In this document: positions 1-4,470 of the stretch, piece by piece
How the letters are laid out: the number at the start of each line of letters is the position of its first letter
Position numbering within the stretch: position 1 is the first letter of the stretch
Assembly: GCA_002255025.1 (NCBI GenBank)
Contig: NJEJ01000062.1
Span: 1 to 6,330 of the forward strand
Direction: 5' to 3'
Source: Candidatus Bathyarchaeota archaeon ex4484_135
GTDB taxonomy: Archaea; Thermoproteota; Bathyarchaeia; EX4484-135
Length of the DNA: 6,330 bases
Made by a program: the position numbers and the translations under genes
The notes under the pieces: model-generated
What the model saw: the letters and a program-made list of their open reading frames with translations, nothing else
The model's database searches: none
Told to the model about the DNA's origin: nothing

Positions 1-650
1 AGCACGTGTCCTCCTGGCGTCCTCTCCTGCAGCAGGGCCTCGAGCTCCATGATCTCTCCTGGCTCCAAGCTGCCATCTAGCGGTGCCAGCCTGCCTGCCG
101 TGTAAGATGGCCTATCCCTCGGCCCGAGCACCCTGACCTTCGACCAGCCGTACTTCTCGACGTCCAAGATGGCCATCCTCTCTGCTACGCCCGAGCCAGC
201 TGAGGCCGAGAGGGGGCACCTTATGTCGGCCCTGCTCCAGTAAGCCTCTAGGCCCGACCTGAGGGCATCGAGGACCTTGAGGGCTGTCCTGAGGCCCTCC
301 TGGCCATCCTGGGGCAGCTGGCCCGAGAGGACGAGGCAGGCTTCTGGAAGCCCGACGAAGCTTATCGGGTAAGCCGAGTGGGCCATCCTTATGTAGGAGT
401 CGCCGTTCACGTCGGCCATTATGCCGGGCATGAGCCTCCTACGGCCTCTCTCGTTCAATATGGACCTCCTCTGGGCGGAGGCCCTGACGGCTATTTCCAA
501 TAGCTCCCTGAGGCCAGCTAAGAAGTCCTCTAAGTCCCTCCCGGCCTCATAGGTGAGCCTCGGCAGGTTAAGGACCACGCGTCCCATCCTGCCGACCCTC
601 AGGAGGTCGAGTTCCCAATCGCCGGTCCAATCCGGCCTGAGGGCAGCTCC
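1..650 (-). CDS. NrdD-like C-terminal continuation of the 1800-568 gene, shifted frame, runs off the left edge
   Basis: This frame is open from just after a TAG at 653-651 down to position 1. It encodes NrdD-type sequence in the expected order: RVVLNLPRLTYEAG, GLRELLEIAVRA, a VGLPEACLVLSG segment equivalent to the GLNE region, and SYTAGRLAPLDGSLEPGEI resembling the YTNS..LP region, ending at TPGGHV. It therefore continues the protein begun at 1800, with one extra base in the DNA near 640-650 (for example position 648). If translated alone, the first ATG is at 587. Between the part matching AVPDL in the first fragment and LNLPRL here only about 50 residues remain. Canonical NrdD has well over 100 there, including the cysteine-bearing catalytic loop, and no CCRL-like motif is seen. 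The glycyl-radical C-terminus would lie outside the window. Either a real mutation, recoding or a sequencing error could explain the shift. Confidence 0.7.
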
Positions 651-1800
651 CTAAGACATCGAGCAGCACATCGGCTAGTTCGAGGGCCTTCTCACCTACT
701 TCCTCGCATGAGGAAGGCGTCCCGCCAGGGCCGGGGAGAATGGCCTCTTTCATGAGGTCCGGGACGGCCAACTCGACACCGAGCGTGATGACATGCCCCT
801 TGCCCATCGAGCCGAGGCCAGCGAGCTCGAGGAGGAATCTCCTGAGCTCCCTTGAGGCATCCTCCTGGTCGCGGATGAAGGGTGCCAAGAACACGTTGAA
901 GAAGGGCAGGACTTGCTCTGTCCTGACCTCGCAGTAGCAGGAGCTGAGCATGAGCTTGACGGTCGTCAGGGCCTCCCCGAGGTCCCGAGGCGGTTTCGTC
1001 TTAAAGCCCGTCCAAGAGGGCGGCAGGCCGGAGGAGAAAAGGGGCCTCAGGTCATGGCATATGGCCGATGGGCCGAGGGCCCAGTGCCTCAGGTCCTCTA
1101 TGTGGAGGGAGCCGGACAGGTGGGCATCTGCAACGTCCCTGTAGAGGACCCCTATGAGGGCGTACTCCTCTAGGACTTTATCACATGCTTCTTCCCTCAC
1201 GGCCCAGGTCGGCGAGCTCGATAGCAGCTGGCTCACGTCATAGACGGGCAGGCCGACCCTCGTCATCTTGTGCCTGTACTCCTCTAGGCCCTTCTCCAAT
1301 AGGACCGCATTTACCAGCTCTCTTATCAGCGGGGCCGTGAGGTACTTCACCCTTATCATGCTGAGCTTTTCCTCGACCTCGGCAGCTATCCTGGACGCCA
1401 GCTCGGCTGGGACATCTGCTTCTCTGACGAGCGACTCGGCAATCCTCGATTTGTCGAACTCCTCTATGGCCAGCCTAGATGTCCTCACGACCATCCTCCT
1501 CTTGCGTGCCATGCGTTCCTCCAGGCCCTCCATCATGCCGTGGGCAAGCCTTCCCAGGTCGGTTATCTCGTAGCGGCCCCCGTCCCTCCCGGGCCTGATG
1601 AGGCCAGCCTTCACGAGCGTCTTCAAGTGGTAGGCGAACTTGCCAGCATCCCTGTCGGGAGATAAGCCGAGGCTCCTCATCAGCTCTGTGTAGGACATGG
1701 GGCCCCTGGCCAGCAGGTCCAATATCTGGGCCCTGATGGGCGAGGCGAGGGCCTTCACGACCCGGAGGTTCGGCGGCGTTCTCAGCTCTGCTCCCCACAT
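568..1800 (-). CDS. wHTH / ATP-cone / NrdD-like fusion protein, N-terminal part up to a frameshift
   Basis: Residues about 11-85 form an ArsR-like winged helix (ALASPIRAQILDLL, then a KFAYHLKTLVKAGLI recognition region), suggesting DNA binding. Residues about 102-185 resemble an ATP-cone, the nucleotide-sensing domain of ribonucleotide reductases, beginning VVRTSRLAIEEFDKSRI. From about 186 the sequence matches the anaerobic reductase NrdD: AHLSGSLHIEDL near 227, ICHDLRPLFSSGL near 247 with a cysteine before HDL, and FFNVFLAPF near 300. After about residue 384 the frame gives a Gly/Pro/Arg-rich tail unlike NrdD, while NrdD-like sequence continues in another frame to the window edge, so the stop at 568 is probably not the natural end. 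The ATG at 1800 is supported by a TATA element about 32 bases upstream, giving an almost leaderless mRNA. The likely role is a transcription regulator that senses (d)NTPs. Domain calls are from memory of the families, and the regulator role is inference. Confidence 0.8.
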   Translation of the reverse strand: MWGAELRTPPNLRVVKALASPIRAQILDLLARGPMSYTELMRSLGLSPDRDAGKFAYHLKTLVKAGLIRPGRDGGRYEITDLGRLAHGMMEGLEERMARKRRMVVRTSRLAIEEFDKSRIAESLVREADVPAELASRIAAEVEEKLSMIRVKYLTAPLIRELVNAVLLEKGLEEYRHKMTRVGLPVYDVSQLLSSSPTWAVREEACDKVLEEYALIGVLYRDVADAHLSGSLHIEDLRHWALGPSAICHDLRPLFSSGLPPSWTGFKTKPPRDLGEALTTVKLMLSSCYCEVRTEQVLPFFNVFLAPFIRDQEDASRELRRFLLELAGLGSMGKGHVITLGVELAVPDLMKEAILPGPGGTPSSCEEVGEKALELADVLLDVLGSCPQAGLDRRLGTRPPEGRQDGTRGP

Positions 1801-1826
1801 TCCGGCCGGGCCGGGGGCTGAGGCCG

Positions 1827-1838
1827 TAATAAATAAGG
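1827..1838 (-). promoter_or_regulatory. TATA box of the wHTH/NrdD-like gene
   Basis: On the minus strand CTTATTTATTA is centred about 32 bases before the ATG at 1800. The expected start 25-27 bases downstream falls at about 1805, so the mRNA would have almost no leader. No Shine-Dalgarno site is visible, which agrees with leaderless initiation. Confidence 0.5.
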
Positions 1839-1867
1839 GCTTGATATGGTTGAATACACTATGACGA

Positions 1868-1916
1868 GTAGGGTGAATATATTACCTTACTCTCCGTCCC
1901 TCTTTCACCACCCTAC
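1868..1916. repeat. imperfect inverted repeat upstream of the wHTH gene (possible operator)
   Basis: GTAGGGTGAA at 1868-1877 is matched by TTCACCACCCTAC at 1904-1916, the reverse complement with a three-base insertion. It lies between the minus-strand regulator promoter and the tRNA-Pro promoter. An autoregulatory operator for the winged-helix protein is possible, but this is inference from position only. Confidence 0.3.
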
Positions 1917-1956
1917 ATAAGGACCGGACATCCGGGGCTCCATCCTGTCTAAAAAC

Positions 1957-1968
1957 TTGTATATACAC
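1957..1968. promoter_or_regulatory. possible second TATA element (TTGTATATACA)
   Basis: An A-run (AAAAAC) followed by TTGTATATACA looks like a BRE plus TATA box on the plus strand and would start transcripts near 1985-1990, upstream of tRNA-Pro. The core is nearly symmetric, so direction is uncertain. Confidence 0.3.
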
Positions 1969-1990
1969 GAGGGCTTAAATTCCTCTGGGA

Positions 1991-2001
1991 AAGGTTTATC
2001 A
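1991..2001 (+). promoter_or_regulatory. TATA box of tRNA-Pro
   Basis: AAGGTTTATCA is centred about 27 bases before the first base of the tRNA at 2025, the usual archaeal TATA-to-start spacing. It probably also serves the small gene just downstream. Confidence 0.5.
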
Positions 2002-2024
2002 GCCTTAAGTCGAAGGGCGTAGCA

Positions 2025-2102
2025 GGGGCCGTCGGCTAGCCAGGTCTAGGCTGCGAGGCTTGGGCCCTCGCGACCCCGGTTCAAATCCGGGCGGCCCCAC
2101 CA
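2025..2102 (+). tRNA. tRNA-Pro (anticodon TGG), CCA encoded
   Basis: The cloverleaf folds fully. The acceptor GGGGCCG (2025-2031) pairs with CGGCCCC (2092-2098). The D stem is GGCT/GGCT with two G-U pairs. The anticodon stem CGAGG/CCTCG carries loop CTTGGGC, giving anticodon TGG at 2061-2063 with G37 as expected for proline. The T stem CCCGG/CCGGG carries loop TTCAAAT. The discriminator A2099 is followed by CCA at 2100-2102. No intron is present. The next open reading frame starts 19 bases after the CCA with no T-run between. Confidence 0.97.
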
Positions 2103-2109
2103 AGCCCGT

Positions 2110-2115
2110 GAGGTG
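2110..2115 (+). promoter_or_regulatory. Shine-Dalgarno site deciding the TTG start at 2122
   Basis: GAGGTG lies exactly 6 bases before TTG at 2122, the same geometry as the TTG starts at 2474 and 6067. The GTG at 2113 is part of this site and has no ribosome-binding site of its own. Confidence 0.6.
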
Positions 2116-2121
2116 GCGAAT

Positions 2122-2388
2122 TTGTCGGGTGTCCCGAGCTTTGAGGAGCTGAAGAAGGAAGCCCTCAAGGACATGGTCAAGGCAGCCTACAGGGCCCTCA
2201 AGGCCGAGGGTGTCAAGGACAGGCAGATGTGTGATGGCCAGATATTCATGTGGATACACGATGTTTACGGCTTCGACGCCAGGCGTGACGAGTTCAGGCG
2301 TATGTTAATTGAGGTCGCCCGCGAGGACCCGGACATAGAGGTTGAGGAAACGAAGTGCGGCATAATATATGTGCGTGTGAAGGGCTGA
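2122..2388 (+). CDS. small hypothetical protein (88 aa)
   Basis: I do not recognise a family. The protein is soluble, with no signal peptide or membrane segment. Its first third is a charged helix (FEELKKEALKDMVKAAYRALKAEG), followed by QMCDGQIFMWIHDVYGF, a second helix (RRDEFRRMLIEVAREDP), and a C-terminal beta-hairpin-like stretch (IEVEETKCGIIYVRV). This helix-helix-hairpin order could be a small winged-helix or other nucleic-acid-binding fold, which is a guess. The TTG start is preferred because GAGGTG sits 6 bases upstream; the GTG at 2113 would add three residues. It begins only 19 bases after the CCA of tRNA-Pro and no separate promoter is visible, so it is probably transcribed with the tRNA. 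Codon use resembles the neighbours (AGG arginine, GCC alanine), so there is no sign of recent transfer. Confidence 0.8.
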   Translation: MSGVPSFEELKKEALKDMVKAAYRALKAEGVKDRQMCDGQIFMWIHDVYGFDARRDEFRRMLIEVAREDPDIEVEETKCGIIYVRVKG

Positions 2389-2400
2389 GGGCCTACTCGG

Positions 2401-2417
2401 GGAAAAGCTATTTTTCC
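2401..2417 (+). promoter_or_regulatory. BRE/TATA-like element, alternatively a T-run terminator
   Basis: GGAAAAGCTATTTTTCC can be read as a purine-rich BRE followed by a TATA box, which would place a transcript start near 2435-2440 and leave about 35 bases of leader carrying the GAGGTGA site of the next gene. It is also a short inverted repeat (GGAAAA/TTTTCC) ending in five T, so it could instead terminate transcripts of the small gene that stops at 2388. Confidence 0.35.
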
Positions 2418-2460
2418 TCAGGACCCTAATTCAGGATTGGCATAGATGGTCTCTCAGGCC

Positions 2461-2467
2461 GAGGTGA
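2461..2467 (+). promoter_or_regulatory. Shine-Dalgarno site deciding the TTG start at 2474
   Basis: GAGGTGA matches the archaeal 16S rRNA 3' end and lies 6 bases before TTG at 2474. The glycosyl-nucleotidyltransferase signature starts only a few residues later, so no later start is possible. Confidence 0.65.
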
Positions 2468-2473
2468 GCTATC

Positions 2474-3193
2474 TTGCTGGGCGTTATCCTGGCCGCCGGG
2501 AGGGGGAAGAGGTTCAAGCCCTTCACATACAGAATGCCTAAGGTCTTCATCGAGGTCCGGGAGGGCATCACCCTGCTCGACCTGGCCATCAGGACCTTGA
2601 GGGCCGCAGGCCTAGAGGAGCTCGTTGTCGTAACCGGTTACAGGAGCAGGGAGGTCGAGAAGGCCTTAGCCGGTCTAGAGGGCGTGAGGGTGGTACGGAA
2701 CCCAGAGTACTGGAGGGAGAACGGCATCTCGCTCCTCAGGGCCAGAGAGGCCGTGGGCTCTGAGGAATTTGTCATGGTCATGGCCGACCACGTCTTCGAG
2801 CCCGGCTTGGTGAGGCTGGCCATGAGGTCCGGGCCCTTGGGCCTCTGCGTGGACAAAAAGGGCAGGTACCTCTTGGACCCGGGGGAGGCGACCAAAGTGG
2901 CCATAGGGCCCGGGGGGCTCATAAGGACCGTGGGGAAAGGCCTTAAGGCCTGGGATGCCTACGACACGGGCGTCTTCGCCTGCAACGAGTTCATGTTCTG
3001 GGCCGCAGAAGAGCTAGCCCTTAGGTCCTTTGAGGTGAGCATAAGCGATTGTGTGAACTTCCTCGTGTCCAGAGGTATCGAGTTCAAGGCCCTAGATGCC
3101 ACGGGCATGATGTGGGCAGACGTGGACACGCCGGAGGTCCTCCAGTTCGTGAAGGAGAAAATGCTGGAACACCTGCTATCCAAGATCACCTGA
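2474..3193 (+). CDS. stand-alone sugar/inositol-phosphate nucleotidyltransferase, probably inositol-1-phosphate cytidylyltransferase
   Basis: The protein (239 aa) is a single nucleotidyltransferase domain. The signature LAAGRGKRFKPFT at residues 6-18 with K23 binds the nucleotide phosphates. MADHVF at 103-108 holds the metal-binding aspartate, and a second metal site is WADVDTPE at 214-221. CVDKKGRYLLDPGEATKV (125-142) and DTGVF (164-168) are typical of the cytidylyltransferase (IPCT) half of archaeal IPCT/DIPPS enzymes, which make CDP-inositol from CTP and inositol-1-phosphate for the heat solute di-myo-inositol phosphate. The CDP-alcohol phosphatidyltransferase half, with membrane helices, is absent, so a separate synthase would be needed elsewhere. 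Other sugar-1-phosphate nucleotidyltransferase activities remain possible. TTG start is set by GAGGTGA. Its last 8 bases overlap the 3' end of convergent nadM. Confidence 0.82.
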   Translation: MLGVILAAGRGKRFKPFTYRMPKVFIEVREGITLLDLAIRTLRAAGLEELVVVTGYRSREVEKALAGLEGVRVVRNPEYWRENGISLLRAREAVGSEEFVMVMADHVFEPGLVRLAMRSGPLGLCVDKKGRYLLDPGEATKVAIGPGGLIRTVGKGLKAWDAYDTGVFACNEFMFWAAEELALRSFEVSISDCVNFLVSRGIEFKALDATGMMWADVDTPEVLQFVKEKMLEHLLSKIT

Positions 3194-3728
3194 CGACTTT
3201 ATCCGTCTTAGCCAGTGCCCTGAGGCGTTCTACGCCTCCTATGGCCTTTATGTACTCTGCCACGGGCTCGGGGACCAGTTCTTCCCAGGGCTCGCCAGAT
3301 AGCATCCTACGCCTGACCTCGGTAGCAGAATAGAGGTGCCGTTCGAAGAAAGGTATGGGCCTTACCTCAAAGCCAGCTTCCTCGAAGAGGCGTTTGGTCA
3401 AAGGCTCGTTTGAGAAGACGACTTTAAACCTCGGGCAGTAGGCCAGGACCATGGGGACCCAAACGGTGTGCATGGGTGCATCCGGCACGGGCACGATCCA
3501 GTAGCGGTCTGGCCCGATGCCCGCGTGGGAGAGGGCCAGCCTTATCATGACCATCCGCTCGCCCGCCGTGAAGGGGTTATCTAGCTCGTGGCTCAGCTGG
3601 GCACTGCCGAGCACCACGACCAATTCGTCAAAATGGGCCAGGATATCAAGCATGGCCTTCAGGTGGCCCTTGTGAATGGGCTGGAAGCGGCCGACCATGG
3701 CTGCCCTATGGACATCAAGGGCGGTCAA
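3186..3728 (-). CDS. nadM: nicotinamide-nucleotide adenylyltransferase (archaeal NadM type)
   Basis: This enzyme joins NMN and ATP to NAD+ in the cytoplasm, the last step of NAD synthesis and salvage. The protein (180 aa) is close to the usual size of about 170. GRFQPIHKGHL at residues 13-23 contains the HxGH nucleotidyl-transfer motif (H19, H22). NPFTAGER (51-58) and SATEVRRRM (134-142, the ISSTEIR-like ATP-binding motif) complete the archaeal NMNAT pattern. TTG at 3728 is chosen because GGTGAGGAGG lies just upstream. The ATG ten codons later (3698) would place GRFQP almost at the N-terminus, as in many relatives, and is the alternative. It lies downstream of the CRISPR array in the same direction, with 54 bases between the last repeat and the start and no convincing TATA box there. 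Its 3' end overlaps the convergent gene. Confidence 0.93.
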   Translation of the reverse strand: MTALDVHRAAMVGRFQPIHKGHLKAMLDILAHFDELVVVLGSAQLSHELDNPFTAGERMVMIRLALSHAGIGPDRYWIVPVPDAPMHTVWVPMVLAYCPRFKVVFSNEPLTKRLFEEAGFEVRPIPFFERHLYSATEVRRRMLSGEPWEELVPEPVAEYIKAIGGVERLRALAKTDKVVR

Positions 3729-3730
3729 GG

Positions 3731-3740
3731 CCTCCTCACC
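3731..3740 (-). promoter_or_regulatory. Shine-Dalgarno site supporting the TTG start of nadM
   Basis: On the minus strand GGTGAGGAGG precedes TTG at 3728. GGTGA ends 7 bases before the start codon, close to the spacing of other genes in the window. The ATG at 3698 has no comparable site. Confidence 0.45.
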
Positions 3741-3760
3741 CCGTCCAACAGGCCACTTGG

Positions 3761-3772
3761 GGCCTTAAGGCC
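3761..3772. repeat. 12-base perfect palindrome between nadM and the CRISPR array
   Basis: GGCCTTAAGGCC lies 32 bases before the nadM start. It could be a protein-binding site or a weak promoter core (CCTTAAGG) for nadM; the sequence alone does not decide. Confidence 0.3.
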
Positions 3773-3782
3773 ATCCCCCACC

Positions 3783-4073
3783 CTTTCAATCCCTTTCCCG
3801 GGTTCCACGAGGGCCGGGTGGGGACCTGGGGGCGAGTTCTAGCCAGGGGACTTTCAATCCCTTTCCCGGGTTCCACCGGGAGCACGGCCCTGTACTGGAA
3901 CTTCTTCCTGATCTTCCCTTTCAATCCCTTTCCCGGGTTCCACCGCCTTCGGTCTGGCCACGGTTAGCCAGGCCACCGACGACTTTCAATCCCTTTCCCG
4001 GGTTCCACCTCAGCCAGGGCTGACGATTACATGCTGGGGAAGATGATCTTTCAATCCCTTTCCCGGGTTCCAC
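3783..4073 (-). CRISPR. CRISPR array, 5 repeats and 4 spacers, transcribed leftward
   Basis: Five identical 26-base repeats lie at 3783-3808, 3851-3876, 3918-3943, 3983-4008 and 4048-4073. The spacers are 42, 41, 39 and 39 bases. On the minus strand each repeat starts GTGGAACCC and ends GATTGAAAG. The terminal ATTGAAAG is the conserved 8-base crRNA 5' handle of archaeal type I-A and type III systems, so crRNAs are read from the minus strand and the leader is on the right, making 4009-4047 the newest spacer. The repeat has only a weak stem (CCC/GGG), as usual for crenarchaeal repeats processed by Cas6. The far-end repeat at 3783 is not degenerate. No cas gene lies in the window, so Cas proteins must be supplied from elsewhere. 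Spacer targets cannot be known from this sequence. Confidence 0.96.
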
Positions 4074-4082
4074 AGAAGGCTT

Positions 4083-4111
4083 TTATAGAAGCCTTTATAA
4101 GGCTTCTATAA
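4083..4111. repeat. hairpin 1 in the CRISPR leader
   Basis: TTATAGAAGCCT (4083-4094) is the exact reverse complement of AGGCTTCTATAA (4100-4111), with TTATA between, giving a 12-base-pair perfect stem. It begins 10 bases from the first repeat of the array. Confidence 0.75.
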
Positions 4112-4165
4112 GGTTTCATGCCTTCTATAAGCCTTCTATAAGGTTTCTTTTATAAGGTTTCATGC
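4103..4165 (+). repeat. direct repeats built on CTTCTATAAGGTTTC
   Basis: CTTCTATAAGGTTTC occurs at 4103-4117 and 4133-4147, 30 bases apart. TATAAGGTTTCATGC occurs at 4107-4121 and 4151-4165, 44 bases apart. CCTTCTATAAG is directly tandem at 4121-4131 and 4132-4142. The pattern suggests local duplication of a short unit. Confidence 0.75.
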
Positions 4166-4188
4166 GGTAAGCCGCATGAAACCTTATA
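4151..4188. repeat. hairpin 2 in the CRISPR leader, 17-base-pair perfect stem
   Basis: TATAAGGTTTCATGCGG (4151-4167) is the exact reverse complement of CCGCATGAAACCTTATA (4172-4188), with a four-base loop TAAG. The right arm can also pair over 15 bases with the copy at 4107-4121, so two foldings compete. Confidence 0.8.
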
Positions 4189-4242
4189 GAACCACTGGGC
4201 CCAGCATCTTCAGATCTCCCTCAGGCCCATGATGGGTAGCAT

Positions 4243-4425
4243 CTCGGAACTGCAGATGAAAAAGGCCAGCTCTTGCCAGGAGGGGCCAAAACATCATGAG
4301 CAACTACTTAAATAAACAGGCCCTCCCCAGGCCGAAAGGGGCCAAGATGGCATGTGCTTACCCGACCACCCCTCCCGAGCCCTTATAAGGGCTCGGGGGC
4401 CTGCTCGCCGAAACTGAAGATGAAA
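4243..4425 (+). repeat. two-copy motif between array and GTPase gene
   Basis: GGAACTGCAGATGAAA at 4246-4261 recurs as CGAAACTGAAGATGAAA at 4409-4425, with CTCG upstream of both; AACTGNAGATGAAA is shared at 13 of 14 positions. The copies are 164 bases apart, in the same direction. Function unknown. Confidence 0.45.
4374..4397. repeat. 24-base perfect palindrome
   Basis: The half-site CCCGAGCCCTTA (4374-4385) is followed directly by its exact reverse complement (4386-4397). Its centre CCTTATAAGG is the same core seen in the CRISPR leader and close to the tRNA-Asp TATA box. It lies 74 bases past the stop of the GTPase gene, so it could be a protein site, a bidirectional promoter core, or a cruciform/hairpin that ends GTPase transcripts before the leader. 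Confidence 0.7.
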
Positions 4426-4470
4426 CCTCAGCCCTAAGGCTCCTTCGGGCGGGACCTCATGTGGAACCCC

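Larger units (their letters stand above)
4074..4320 (-). promoter_or_regulatory. CRISPR leader region, repeat-rich and AT-rich next to the array
   Basis: This stretch lies on the upstream side of the array as fixed by the ATTGAAAG handle. Positions 4074-4190 are AT-rich in an otherwise GC-rich window and hold many copies of a TATAAGG core (4096, 4107, 4126 as TATAAGC, 4137, 4151, and inverted at 4182-4188). Read on the minus strand these include TATA-box-like sites such as CCTTATAAAAG near 4148-4158, able to start transcription just before the first repeat. Another TATA-like site (GTTTATTTAAG, minus) is near 4308-4318. The extent of the leader is inferred. No protein-coding gene is evident from 4074 to 4470. 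Confidence 0.6.

Noticed and set aside
740..1573. Several open frames on the plus strand opposite the winged-helix/NrdD-like gene
   Set aside because: They lack ribosome-binding sites and recognisable domains, and are antisense to a frame with clear family motifs; high GC makes long shadow frames common.
2113..2121. GTG start for the small protein
   Set aside because: GTG overlaps the GAGGTG ribosome-binding site of the TTG at 2122 and has no site of its own.
3944..3982. Spacer 3 resembles the D-arm of tRNA-Pro (TAGCCAGG shared with 2037-2044 and similar flanks)
   Set aside because: Only eight exact bases in GC-rich sequence, and AGCC.GG.C is common to many tRNA D-loops; not enough to claim a tRNA-targeting or att-derived spacer.
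4074..4190. MITE or insertion-sequence remnant
   Set aside because: There are inverted repeats, but no matching terminal inverted repeats at both ends, no target-site duplication and no transposase; the position against the first repeat fits a leader better.
4191..4320. Possible C/D box small RNA (ATGATG near 4230 on plus or near 4292 on minus, with CTGC/CTGA-like boxes)
   Set aside because: No proper set of C, D', C' and D boxes at 10-12-base guide spacing could be assembled on either strand.
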